From Clostridium pasteurianum DSM 525 = ATCC 6013 (GTDB lineage Bacteria; Bacillota; Clostridia; Clostridiales; Clostridiaceae): a DNA stretch of 64,000 bases. The position numbers and the translations under genes are program-made. The number at the start of each line of letters is the position of its first letter. Position 1 is the first letter of the stretch. The notes under the pieces were generated by a model, which worked only from the letters and a program-made list of their open reading frames with translations, was not told where the DNA came from and did no database searches. The stretch is taken from the NCBI RefSeq assembly GCF_000807255.1, contig NZ_CP009268.1, positions 3,254,384 through 3,318,383 on the forward strand. The letters are read 5' to 3'. Below, one piece after another: positions 1-7,827 of the stretch.

Positions 1-3
1 TAT

Positions 4-34
4 AGAGTATCTTCAACCAGAAGATACTCTTTTT
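4..34 (+). terminator. Intrinsic terminator
   Basis: A perfect 11-bp stem (4-14 pairing with 20-30) with a 5-nt loop is followed by a T-run on the plus strand. It probably ends a plus-strand gene lying left of the window; on the minus strand the window ends before a tail could be seen. Confidence 0.75.
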
Positions 35-82
35 AATATTTATAATATTTCAATAAAAATTAAAATTAGAAAATTCCTAGAT

Positions 83-230
83 TTATTTTGTTTCTTCTAA
101 AAACTCTTCCAGTAATGCATCTTGTAATTTTTTAATAATTTCTGCTGCCCTTCCACCTACAGGTTTTCCATCTATTTCACATGCAGCTGTACAAAATTGC
201 CCTGAACTTGTAACTATAACTTCATCATTT
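83..230 (-). pseudogene. 3-prime remnant of D-amino-acid aminotransferase
   Basis: The minus frame ending at TAA 83-85 reads about 48 residues resembling the C-terminal end of class IV aminotransferases of the Dat type (pieces EVIVTSSGQFCTAA, EIDGKPVGG, EEFLEETK). It has no start, and a TGA closes the frame immediately upstream, exactly where the neighbouring amidohydrolase stops. Only the tail of the gene is left. The family call is from remembered similarity; a stop-free conserved tail abutting another gene's stop codon points to a deletion fusion. Confidence 0.6.
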
Positions 231-1394
231 CAAAAAATTTACTGCTGTATTGGCAAGAAGTGCTGCTCCAATAGGAAGTGATTTTTCATCAATATCGAAA
301 TTCGCATTGTGAAGTGAAAAATTTTTCTTATTTAAAAATCCTACTCCTAAAGATATAAATGCAGATGGAACAATTCGTGAATAAAATACAAAATCTTCAC
401 CAAGCAGTGTCTTAGGTACAGACTTTATCTTTTCATTACCAACAATTTCTACAGCAGACTCTTTTACAATATTAATCATATTCTCATCATTAATTAAAGG
501 ACTATCACCTATTCGGAACTTGAAATTATAAGTTGCCCCATGTGCCAATGTAATACCTTTAATAACATTTTCTATAATATCTTTAACCTCATCATGAATA
601 TCTTTATTAAAAAATCTAATAGTTCCAGTTAAAATTACTTTATCAGCCACTATATTTGCTTTATTTCCTCCATTTATTGTCCCTATAGTTATAACAAAAG
701 GTTCCAGAGGATTAATTTTAGAAGATGAAATTGTTTGTAATGACAATACCAATTCAGATGCAACTATAATTGCATCTGTGGCTTTATGTGGCAAAGCTCC
801 ATGTCCACTTTTACCAATAATTTCTATTTCAAATCCACCTGCTGTTGCATAAAACTCTCCTGTTCTTAATCCAATATCTCCTGCCAAGAGATTTGGATCT
901 ACATGTAGTCCAAATACACCATCTACTTTAGGATTTTCCATAACACCTTCTTCAATCATTTGGGAAGCTCCACCTAATGGACTTTCCTCACTAGGCTGAA
1001 AAATAAACTTAACATTTCCTTTTATTGAATCCTTTATTTTAGACAATATGCCAGCTGCACCTAATAATACTGCTGTATGTGCATCATGACCACAAGCATG
1101 CATAATATTTTTGTTCACTGATTTAAATTCATGATTGTTTTTTTCTTGTATAGGAAGCGCATCCATATCCGCTCTTAAGGCAACTGTTTTTCCCTGAGTT
1201 TTTCCTCTCAGTACTCCAACGACACCAGTTTTTCCAACCCTTTCTGTAACATCAATCCCAAGTTCTTCAAGTCTTTTTGCAACAAGCTTTGCCGTTTTAA
1301 ACTCCTGTATAGCAAGTTCTGGATTCTTATGAATTGTTCTGCGTATATGAACTATATCTGATTCAATTTCATAGGCTAAATCTTTTATTAGCAT
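225..1394 (-). CDS. M20-family N-acyl amino acid amidohydrolase
   Basis: A cytosolic metallo-amidohydrolase of the M20D (hippurate/IAA-amino acid hydrolase) type, which removes an acyl group from an N-acylated amino acid or related amide. HACGHDAHT near residue 100 supplies metal ligands, and SEES and GEDFVFY are further family motifs; the length (389 aa) is normal. The start is placed at the ATG at 1394 because GAGGAG lies just upstream; a longer frame beginning at 1412 would place that site inside the gene. It is the last gene of an operon with an SsuABC-like importer, so it may process the imported compound. The substrate is not identifiable from sequence. The 3-prime end abuts a dat remnant. 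Confidence 0.85.
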   Translation of the reverse strand: MLIKDLAYEIESDIVHIRRTIHKNPELAIQEFKTAKLVAKRLEELGIDVTERVGKTGVVGVLRGKTQGKTVALRADMDALPIQEKNNHEFKSVNKNIMHACGHDAHTAVLLGAAGILSKIKDSIKGNVKFIFQPSEESPLGGASQMIEEGVMENPKVDGVFGLHVDPNLLAGDIGLRTGEFYATAGGFEIEIIGKSGHGALPHKATDAIIVASELVLSLQTISSSKINPLEPFVITIGTINGGNKANIVADKVILTGTIRFFNKDIHDEVKDIIENVIKGITLAHGATYNFKFRIGDSPLINDENMINIVKESAVEIVGNEKIKSVPKTLLGEDFVFYSRIVPSAFISLGVGFLNKKNFSLHNANFDIDEKSLPIGAALLANTAVNFLK

Positions 1395-1515
1395 ATAAAT
1401 TTCTCCTCTCATGTATTTTTATAAAAATTGTAATTCATTTACATAATTTTTAATATATTAAATAACAACCTTTTTTAATTTGATAATAAATCTACAAACT
1501 CATCTTAATCTACAA

Positions 1516-1549
1516 TTGGCCACTAAGCTTAGGTAGACTTAGCAGCCAA
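1516..1549 (-). other. Hairpin in the intergenic leader of the amidohydrolase
   Basis: TTGGC and CTAAG segments (1516-1527) pair with CTTAG and GCCAA (1538-1549), giving an interrupted 10-bp stem between the first binding-protein gene and the amidohydrolase. No clear U-run follows on the minus strand, so it is more likely an mRNA-processing or stability structure than a terminator. Confidence 0.4.
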
Positions 1550-1570
1550 ATGAATCTATAAAATATTAAA

Positions 1571-2647
1571 TTATTTTAATTCACCAGTATAATAAGGATT
1601 TAGATCATTAGTATATAAATCCTCGGCCTTTATCTGTCCTGGTACTTCAAAATTAGTCAATTTATTTTTTTCAGCTGTCTTAACCCAAAACTCAATTTGC
1701 TCAGGTTTAATCCATTTTTGATCAGGATATATATTACCAGCCATATCTTTAACATCCATTTTAAGATAGTCGGCTGCAATTTTTAATGATTGTTGATAGT
1801 TTTTATTTATATACTGCTGAGCTTTAAGATCAGCCACTATATATGCCTTTACTACATCTGGATATTTCTTTATAAAATCTTCACTAAATGCACGAATAGC
1901 GAGTCCACCAACTGCTCCATCACCAGCCGCTTCACCTATTTTATAACTTGTAGTAAGAATTTTAAAGCCGCCATCATTTTTAGTTTTCATATTATATGGT
2001 GGATGAAGTATAGCTGCATCTATGTTTCCTTGTTTAAGAGCTTGCTCCTGCTGTTGATCATTCATAACAATTACTTGAGTGTTTTTTACATTCACTCCAT
2101 TTTGACGTAAAAATTCTGCATTTAATAATTCTGCACAACTCCCCTTACTACTCATAGCAATCTTTTTTTCAACTAAATCCTTTGCTGAATTTATTTTTCC
2201 ATCATTCCGTACAAACCAAGTCATATGAGTCTTATCAAAATCAGGACTATCAACCATACTATGTAGTACTATTTTTAGCTTTGCTCCTGCTTTTCTAGCT
2301 GAAGCAATTGTTGTAACATGTCCTGAAGCAAACAGATCATTATCACCTTTAATTACTGATTGAGCTAAACTTACATTAGCAGGTAAAACACCCGTATATT
2401 CTGGGATTATTCCAACTTCTTTAAAAAACCCCTGTTTATCTGCTATAATAAATTCATTGAAATCTGTTGGCGTTACTACCTTTAGATGAAATGGCTTTGT
2501 AAGCTTACCATTAACAAATTTACCTGTATAAGTCTTACTGCTATCAAAAATTTCTGATGTTGATGATGTGGATTTTGACTTTCCACATCCAACAAACATT
2601 GAAACTGCTATCAATACACTTAATATCAATACTAAAAATTTTTTCAT
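1571..2647 (-). CDS. ABC transporter substrate-binding lipoprotein (SsuA/NMT1-like), copy 1
   Basis: A 358-aa extracellular solute receptor anchored by lipid. A charged N-terminus and hydrophobic run end in lipobox MFVGC at residues 17-21, followed by a Ser/Thr-rich linker. The body matches the NMT1/SsuA/TauA/ThiY superfamily (GFFKEVGI, KGDNDLF, IAMSSKGSCAELL). It is closely similar along its whole length to the adjacent gene at 2873-3961, so this is a tandem duplication. Permease and ATPase lie upstream on the same strand. The family binds sulfonates, nitrate, taurine, pyrimidine thiamine precursors and similar ligands; the ligand here is unknown. Confidence 0.88.
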   Translation of the reverse strand: MKKFLVLILSVLIAVSMFVGCGKSKSTSSTSEIFDSSKTYTGKFVNGKLTKPFHLKVVTPTDFNEFIIADKQGFFKEVGIIPEYTGVLPANVSLAQSVIKGDNDLFASGHVTTIASARKAGAKLKIVLHSMVDSPDFDKTHMTWFVRNDGKINSAKDLVEKKIAMSSKGSCAELLNAEFLRQNGVNVKNTQVIVMNDQQQEQALKQGNIDAAILHPPYNMKTKNDGGFKILTTSYKIGEAAGDGAVGGLAIRAFSEDFIKKYPDVVKAYIVADLKAQQYINKNYQQSLKIAADYLKMDVKDMAGNIYPDQKWIKPEQIEFWVKTAEKNKLTNFEVPGQIKAEDLYTNDLNPYYTGELK

Positions 2648-2683
2648 TTTAAATGCACTTTCTTTCTCTTTGTAATTGAAGCA

Positions 2684-2804
2684 AATTCTTAATTCAGGTG
2701 GTGATTCTTTTACCCCATCTGAATTTTAGAATTGCAAATGCATGGCTTACTTGGCGTCAAACTCCTACTTAAAGAAGTGGGAAACTTACGCTAAGTTAGT
2801 AAGG
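2684..2804. repeat. Palindromic remnant resembling an IS200/IS605 end
   Basis: The spacer between the two binding-protein genes holds three hairpins. One is a long imperfect dyad (2684-2701 with 2715-2733); another is CTACTT/AAGTGG at 2765-2780; the third is CTTAC/GTAAG at 2785-2803. Layout and sequence recall the right end of IS200/IS605 elements, but no tnpA or tnpB is present. It could be a palindrome-associated MITE or a scar. Confidence 0.35.
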
Positions 2805-2872
2805 TTAAATATTTTTAACATACACCTATGATTTGTTATACTATACTTTCTTTTAAAATAAATTTCTAAATT

Positions 2873-3961
2873 TTATTTTATTTCCCCATTTTTATAAGGA
2901 TTTAAATCATTAGTATATAAATCTGAAGCCTTTACTTTTCCAGGGGTTTCAAAGCCAGTAAATTTATTTCTTTCAGCTACTTTAATCCAAAAATCAACTT
3001 GTTCTGGAATAATCCATTTTTGATTTTCAGCATATAAACTTCCTGATGTATCTTTAACATCAACTTTAAGAACCTTTGCTGCAATCTGTAATGCCTCCTC
3101 ATAGTGATTATCCACATACTGCTGTGCTTTAACATCTGCAGCTATATATGCCTTTACTACATCAGGATATTTTTTTATAAAATCTTCGCTGAATGCACGA
3201 CATCCAACACCACTAAGTTGTCCATTTCCAGCACCCTTTGCAATTTCATAGCTTGTAGTTAAAATATTCACTCCTCCATTATTTTTAGCTTTCATATTAT
3301 ACGGAGCATGTACTATAGCCACATCTATATTTCCCTGCTTAAGAGCTTGTTCCTGCTGTTGATCATTCATAACAACTATTTGAGTTTTATTTAAATCTAC
3401 TCCATTTTGACGTAAAAATTCTGCATTCCATAGTTCTGCACAGCTTCCTTTACTACTCATGGCAATTTTCTTTCCAACTAAATCTTTTGCTGATTTAATA
3501 TTACTTCCTTCCTTTACGAACCAAGTCATATGCGTTTTATCAAATTCAGGACTGTCCACACTCCCTGTAAGTACAACTTTAATTTTTGCTCCTGCAGCAC
3601 GTACCGCTGCAATAGTTGTTAAGTGTCCTGATCCAAATAAATCATTATCTCCTTTAATTACTGATTGGGCTAAACTTACATTGGCAGGCAAAACACCTGT
3701 ATATTCTGGAATTATTCCAACTTCCTTAAAAAATCCTTTTTGATCTGCTATAATTCCTTCTGTAAATCCTGTTGGAGTTGGCATTTTTAGGTGAAATGGT
3801 TTTGTCAATTTACCATTTACAAACTTGCCTGTATAAGGTTTACTACTATCAAAAGTTTCTGATGTTGATGAGGTTGCATTGGAAGTTGATGATTTCCCGC
3901 AACCTGTAAATGTCAATAAAGTCATTGCCACACTCAATATTAATACTAACAATTTTTTCAT
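2873..3961 (-). CDS. ABC transporter substrate-binding lipoprotein (SsuA/NMT1-like), copy 2
   Basis: A 362-aa lipoprotein with lipobox TFTGC ending at residue 21 and the same fold as its downstream neighbour. The two share extended identical blocks (for example PFHLK, GILPANVSL-like and NDQQQEQALKQGNID segments). Differences cluster in the ligand-facing middle (LHSMVDS versus LTGSVDS, AVGGLAIRAF versus LSGVGCRAF), which suggests altered specificity after duplication. An RBS (AAGGAG-like) lies directly upstream. It sits between the permease and copy 1 and should feed the same importer. Confidence 0.88.
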   Translation of the reverse strand: MKKLLVLILSVAMTLLTFTGCGKSSTSNATSSTSETFDSSKPYTGKFVNGKLTKPFHLKMPTPTGFTEGIIADQKGFFKEVGIIPEYTGVLPANVSLAQSVIKGDNDLFGSGHLTTIAAVRAAGAKIKVVLTGSVDSPEFDKTHMTWFVKEGSNIKSAKDLVGKKIAMSSKGSCAELWNAEFLRQNGVDLNKTQIVVMNDQQQEQALKQGNIDVAIVHAPYNMKAKNNGGVNILTTSYEIAKGAGNGQLSGVGCRAFSEDFIKKYPDVVKAYIAADVKAQQYVDNHYEEALQIAAKVLKVDVKDTSGSLYAENQKWIIPEQVDFWIKVAERNKFTGFETPGKVKASDLYTNDLNPYKNGEIK

Positions 3962-4059
3962 ATAAAAATTCTCCTTTGTTTAAATCTATTAAAAAATGAC
4001 TGAAAAATATATTCAGTGTATAATTTGTAGTTGAGCCAAATATTAAATTAAGAATTTTA

Positions 4060-4881
4060 TTATTTCCATCTACTTATTCTTTTTTCAAAAGCTACTATTA
4101 TGTAGTTTATAATAAGACCCAATAAGGACATAGTCACAATAGAGGCATACATCTTTGGTATTTGATATTTCATTTGAGTATCATATAATAAATATCCTAT
4201 TCCAGAACTTGCTCCCATCATCTCTGCTGCAATTAACACTAGTATTGAAGAAGTAGCACTAATTCTTATACCTGTAATGATTGATGGAAAAGCTGATGGT
4301 AATACCACTTTTGTGAATACTGTAAGCTGAGATGCAGCCATAGACTTTGCGGATTTAATTAAAATTGGATCTACATTTTTTACTCCACTAATAGTATTTA
4401 AAAGTATTGCAGACCATACACCCCAAAACACTATAGCTATTTTAGAAGTTTCACCTATTCCAAAAAACAATAAAAACACTGGTAATAAAGCTAGCGTTGA
4501 GGTTTGTCTAAATAGTTGCAGCAATGGATCTAAATAAAATTCAAATTTTTTAAAAGATCCTATAATTAAACCTAATGGAATTGCCAATATTGCACCCAGT
4601 ACAAAACCAGATATTGAACGCCTTAAGCTGATTCCCAAATTATCCATAAGTTCTCCTGAAGCTAACATTGAAAAAAAAGTATGCATTACTACAGAAAATG
4701 GCGGCAAAAAATTAGCATCTATTATTTTTACACGGGGAGCTGTCTCCCATATTATTAAGAATACTGCTATACCCAGCAGTTGTCTTAAACTGAATATAAA
4801 ACCAACAACTTTTTTTAATACTGATTCACTCTTTAATTGTTCATCATTGTGATCTATTGAATTATCCAATATCTCACTCAT
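4060..4881 (-). CDS. ABC transporter permease, SsuC/TauC-like
   Basis: A 273-aa inner-membrane subunit with about six hydrophobic segments. The BPD_transp_1 coupling region reads SMAASQLTVFTKVVLPSAFPSIITGIRI in outline (around residues 175-205; the conserved EAA-like loop is SMAAS..VVLPSAFP). A strong RBS (AAAGGAGG) precedes the ATG. The gene is third from the operon's 5-prime side in function order (ATPase, permease, two receptors) and is separated from the ATPase by its own promoter and attenuator, so its level can be set independently. Confidence 0.9.
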   Translation of the reverse strand: MSEILDNSIDHNDEQLKSESVLKKVVGFIFSLRQLLGIAVFLIIWETAPRVKIIDANFLPPFSVVMHTFFSMLASGELMDNLGISLRRSISGFVLGAILAIPLGLIIGSFKKFEFYLDPLLQLFRQTSTLALLPVFLLFFGIGETSKIAIVFWGVWSAILLNTISGVKNVDPILIKSAKSMAASQLTVFTKVVLPSAFPSIITGIRISATSSILVLIAAEMMGASSGIGYLLYDTQMKYQIPKMYASIVTMSLLGLIINYIIVAFEKRISRWK

Positions 4882-4963
4882 ATTATAACCTCCTTTTATG
4901 TCCTAAAATTTTAGCTTCAATTGTCACAATTATACTTAATATTTGTTTCTACAAAATAAAATA

Positions 4964-5023
4964 AGCCAAAGATTTTGAATAAAACTAATTTCTATTCAAA
5001 GCCTCTGGCTTTCCAGTCAACTG
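4964..5023 (-). promoter_or_regulatory. Leader attenuator before the permease (copy 2 of a two-copy motif)
   Basis: On the minus strand the leader reads CAGTTGACTGG, then CCAGAGGCTTTGAATA, a loop, and the complementary TATTCAAAATCTTTGGCT followed by TTATTTTATTTT. The long stem plus U-rich tail looks like an intrinsic terminator. CTGG just upstream can pair instead with the first CCAG, giving a short competing hairpin. The same arrangement occurs upstream of the ATPase (6063-6120). I infer a transcription attenuator, possibly a riboswitch; I could not match it with certainty to a named class. Confidence 0.6.
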
Positions 5024-5053
5024 AATTAAATGGTATACCTATTTTTTAAATTC

Positions 5054-5082
5054 ATTATAGAAAACTTTTTACCATATGTCAA
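5054..5082 (-). promoter_or_regulatory. Consensus sigma-A promoter for the permease
   Basis: Minus strand TTGACA (5082-5077), 17-bp spacer, TATAAT (5059-5054): a perfect match to both hexamers. The -35 box overlaps a 13-bp perfect dyad (5082-5094 with 5108-5120) that starts at the ATPase stop codon, which could act as a terminator for the upstream gene or as an operator. Confidence 0.8.
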
Positions 5083-5119
5083 CAAATTATTAATATATTG
5101 TTAATCCATTAATAATTTG

Positions 5120-6016
5120 TTAATTTACTGCCTGTTTAGTAATACCATATGTGTTTTTTTGATAGATTTCTTCATCATCAGTTTGTTTTACAGTATGTGA
5201 TGTATCCTTAAGTAACTCCCATACCCTATGTCTTAAAACAGCAAATTTTTCTGAAGATTTTATATCTCCACTTTCTCTTGGCCTTGGTATATCTACATCA
5301 ATTATTTCTTTAACAGTACCTGGATTTTTTGACATAACAACTATTCTGTCAGATAAAAAAACAGCTTCTTCAATACTATGGGTAATAAATATTATAGTCT
5401 TATGAGTTTTTTCCCATATGTGCAGTAACTCTATATGTAACTCTTCCTTTGTTTGCTCATCTATTGCTGCAAATGGTTCGTCCATTAAAAGAACTTCTGG
5501 GTCATAAGCTAAAGCCCTGGCAATAGCTACCCTTTGCTTCATGCCACCAGATAATTCATTAGGATATCTATTTTCAAAACCCTTTAATCCAACTAGTTCT
5601 AAATATTTTCTACTAATTCTTTTCCTTTCACGTCTATTAATTTTTTTAATTTCCAATCCAAATTCTACATTTTGCTCTATAGTCCTCCAAGGAAAAAGTG
5701 CATATCCCTGCATTACTGTTCCTCTATCAAGTGCAGGTCCATGTATTTCTTTATTATCAATAAATATATTACCTGTATTTCCTTTTATAAGTCCTGCTAT
5801 AATATCCAAGAAAGTTGATTTTCCACATCCACTAGGCCCAACTATGGATAAAAATTCCCCATCCTTTACCTTGAGATCTACTCCTTCTATGGCTAAAAAT
5901 TTTTTATTTTTTCCTCCACTTTCTTTTTTTGCATTATATACATATCCTACATTTTTAGCTACTATTTTATAATCTAATTTACCATTATTTTCTTTGCCTA
6001 TACCTTTTACAGACAT
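5120..6016 (-). CDS. ABC transporter ATP-binding protein, SsuB/TauB-like
   Basis: A 298-aa nucleotide-binding subunit. Walker A GPSGCGKST (about residues 62-70), Q-loop region MQGYALFPWRT, signature LSGGMKQR, Walker B VLLMDEPFAAID and H-loop FITHS are all intact. FPW after the Q-loop is typical of the nitrate/sulfonate/taurine group. The N-terminus carries about 20 extra residues before the domain. RBS GAGGGGG precedes the ATG. It is the first gene of the importer operon, with its own promoter and attenuator. Confidence 0.92.
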   Translation of the reverse strand: MSVKGIGKENNGKLDYKIVAKNVGYVYNAKKESGGKNKKFLAIEGVDLKVKDGEFLSIVGPSGCGKSTFLDIIAGLIKGNTGNIFIDNKEIHGPALDRGTVMQGYALFPWRTIEQNVEFGLEIKKINRRERKRISRKYLELVGLKGFENRYPNELSGGMKQRVAIARALAYDPEVLLMDEPFAAIDEQTKEELHIELLHIWEKTHKTIIFITHSIEEAVFLSDRIVVMSKNPGTVKEIIDVDIPRPRESGDIKSSEKFAVLRHRVWELLKDTSHTVKQTDDEEIYQKNTYGITKQAVN

Positions 6017-6062
6017 AAATAAAGCCCCCTCTTATATTAAAAATATATTTTATTTTTAAACA

Positions 6063-6120
6063 AAACCAGAGGCTTTAAATAATGTTATTATTTAAAGCCT
6101 CTGGTTTCTCCAGTCAACTA
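6063..6120 (-). promoter_or_regulatory. Leader attenuator before the ATPase (copy 1 of a two-copy motif)
   Basis: The minus strand reads AGTTGACTGGAGAAACCAG, then a stem of about 20 bp (AACCAGAGGCTTTAAATAAT with its complement) and TTTTGTTT. The stem is strong enough to terminate. CTGG and CCAG flanking AGAAA can form an alternative short hairpin that shares its 3-prime side with the terminator. Sequence 5-prime of the stem is almost identical to that before the permease, while the stem distal part differs with base pairing kept, which argues for selection on RNA structure. Confidence 0.65.
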
Positions 6121-6157
6121 TTGAAAACTATTTTCTTTATAGATTTATCTTTCCTAT

Positions 6158-6186
6158 ATAATAAGCAATAACTTTAACAATGTCAA
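6158..6186 (-). promoter_or_regulatory. Sigma-A promoter for the importer operon
   Basis: TTGACA (6186-6181), 17-bp spacer and TATTAT (6163-6158) on the minus strand. Transcription would start near 6150, giving a leader of about 135 nt that contains the attenuator before the ATPase ATG. Confidence 0.75.
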
Positions 6187-6306
6187 CAGTAAGCCAGGCA
6201 TTCATTATATAAAAATTCCATTAATTTGTTAATCTGCGTAATTTTTATAAATATTATAATATTAATTATTCTTTTGAAATAATTACATAAACATTTGAAG
6301 AAGAAT

Positions 6307-6407
6307 CTCTGTTCTCCTCCTATTTTTTCTGGAATTCCATCTTCACTTTCATCTAGACAGCAAAGATAATTTCTATCATAGTCAAAAATAACGTCCTCAA
6401 CTTTGAT
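6307..6407 (-). pseudogene. Fragment of a pRiA4b ORF-3-like protein
   Basis: The minus frame reads IKVEDVIFDYDRNYLCCL and then a GGEQ end, clearly homologous to HIIKVKDVIFDYDKNYSCCL in the intact gene at 55363-56442. A TGA stands immediately upstream and the match ends after about 33 residues. It is a small remnant downstream of rluF with no function of its own. Confidence 0.7.
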
Positions 6408-6431
6408 TCAATTTCAATTACTTTAAATTCT

Positions 6432-7112
6432 TTATAAATCCATTAATTCAGCTAATTCCTCTTCCGTAAGCTTACGCCACTTACCCATATCTATACCATC
6501 AATTTTTATATTTACAATTCTAATACGTTTCAGTTCCACAACTGAATACCCAAAAGCTTTGGTCATTCTCCTAATCTGTTTATTAAGTCCTTGAGTGAGA
6601 ATAATACGGAAAGTATCTTCTTTGACTCTAATTACCTTACAGGTTTTTGTTTTAACCCCGCAAATCTCCACTCCTTTAGACATTGCTTTAATAAAATAAT
6701 CATCAAAGGGCTTATTAACAGTTACTATGTATTCTTTTTCATGTTCATTTTCCGATTCTAAAATATTATTGGCAAGTTCTCCATCATTTGTTAATAATAT
6801 TAATCCTTGAGATTCCTTGTCTAATCTGCCAACAGGAAAAATATATTCCGGATAATTTATAAAATCAATTATATTGCCTTTCACTTCTTTTGCTGCAGTG
6901 CAGGTAATTCCAACTGGTTTATTTAATGCAATATAAATTTTATCTTTTATAGGAATTGGTTTATTATCAATAAGTATAACATCCTTAATTTCTACCCATT
7001 GACCCTTTTCACAGAGCATACCATTTACAGTTATCCTATTTTCCTCAATAAGTCTATTGGCTTCCCTTCTTGAACAAAAGCCTGAATTGCTAAGAAGTTT
7101 GTTAATTCTCAT
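6432..7112 (-). CDS. rluF: rRNA large-subunit pseudouridine synthase, RluF-like
   Basis: A 226-aa enzyme that isomerises a uridine of 23S rRNA to pseudouridine. An N-terminal S4 RNA-binding domain (residues 1-60, INKLLSNSGFCSRREA) is followed by the RsuA-family catalytic domain, with GRLDKESQGLILLTNDG holding the catalytic Asp (about residue 98) and GLNKQIRRM near the end. Within the family the length and the ALNKPVGITCT motif fit RluF better than RluB or RsuA. The ATG is preceded by AAAGGATA. It lies upstream of a degenerate repeat A and is probably transcribed alone. Confidence 0.85.
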   Translation of the reverse strand: MRINKLLSNSGFCSRREANRLIEENRITVNGMLCEKGQWVEIKDVILIDNKPIPIKDKIYIALNKPVGITCTAAKEVKGNIIDFINYPEYIFPVGRLDKESQGLILLTNDGELANNILESENEHEKEYIVTVNKPFDDYFIKAMSKGVEICGVKTKTCKVIRVKEDTFRIILTQGLNKQIRRMTKAFGYSVVELKRIRIVNIKIDGIDMGKWRKLTEEELAELMDL

Positions 7113-7146
7113 TAAAATATTATCCTTTCATTAGCGGCTGTGATAT

Positions 7147-7186
7147 CAATCCCTATAGAAGATAACTGGAAGTTAGATCCTTGCTA
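7147..7186. repeat. Degenerate copy of dispersed repeat A
   Basis: TCAATCCCTATAGAAGATAA followed by a GGAAGTTAGATCCTTGCT end matches the core of repeat A seen at 46481-46523, 56621-56660 and elsewhere. Its right end overlaps the greA stop codon. This is the leftmost copy and lies in otherwise conserved chromosome. Confidence 0.6.
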
Positions 7187-7648
7187 TAATACTTCTAGTA
7201 TTTCTATTTTATATTTTTCACTTGGAGCATTAACTTCAACTACCTCTCCAGCTTTTTTGCCTTTTAATGCTTTTCCTAAATCTGATTCTATACTTATAAA
7301 CATATTTTCTGGATCTGAATCCATAGTAGTTACTAATGTTATAATATCTTCATCTCCATCCTCTACAAATTTAATTCTGGCTTTTCTGTTAATTCCCAAT
7401 ATTGATTTATCTAAATTTTTATCATCTATTACTGTTGCTGTTGAAATCATAGTTAATAAATATTGAATTCTATTATCATTTTCTCTATAGTTTGCACAAG
7501 CTTCTTTATATTCTGCATTTTCTGATCTATCGCCATGTGCTGCAGCTATTAATTTTTCCTTTGCTATTTTAGCTCTCCTTACGGTCATTCTATATTCTAG
7601 TTCCTCTTTTAATTTATTAATATTTTCTTCCGTTAGCGTATTATTCAT
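7184..7648 (-). CDS. greA: GreA/GreB-family transcript cleavage factor
   Basis: A 154-aa factor that enters the RNA polymerase secondary channel and stimulates cleavage of backtracked RNA. The N-terminal coiled coil holds the Asp/Glu tip (HGDRSENAEYKEA around residues 37-49), and the C-terminal FKBP-like domain (residues 80-154) ends in PSEKYKIEILEVL. Length is normal. RBS GGAGG precedes the ATG by about 9 nt. This may be a second GreA paralogue, because it does not sit beside the usual partner genes. Confidence 0.88.
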   Translation of the reverse strand: MNNTLTEENINKLKEELEYRMTVRRAKIAKEKLIAAAHGDRSENAEYKEACANYRENDNRIQYLLTMISTATVIDDKNLDKSILGINRKARIKFVEDGDEDIITLVTTMDSDPENMFISIESDLGKALKGKKAGEVVEVNAPSEKYKIEILEVL

Positions 7649-7827
7649 AAAAAACTAAACCTCCATGATTAAAATCTTTTTCCAAAATTTTATATTATTT
7701 AATTTATTATAGCACAACAGTTAAATATAACAATTTAAATAAATATTATATCAATTTAAATATTCTCTGTAATTACCACTAGAATAGTATACTAATATTA
7801 TTAATATATAAATTTTAAGACAACAGA

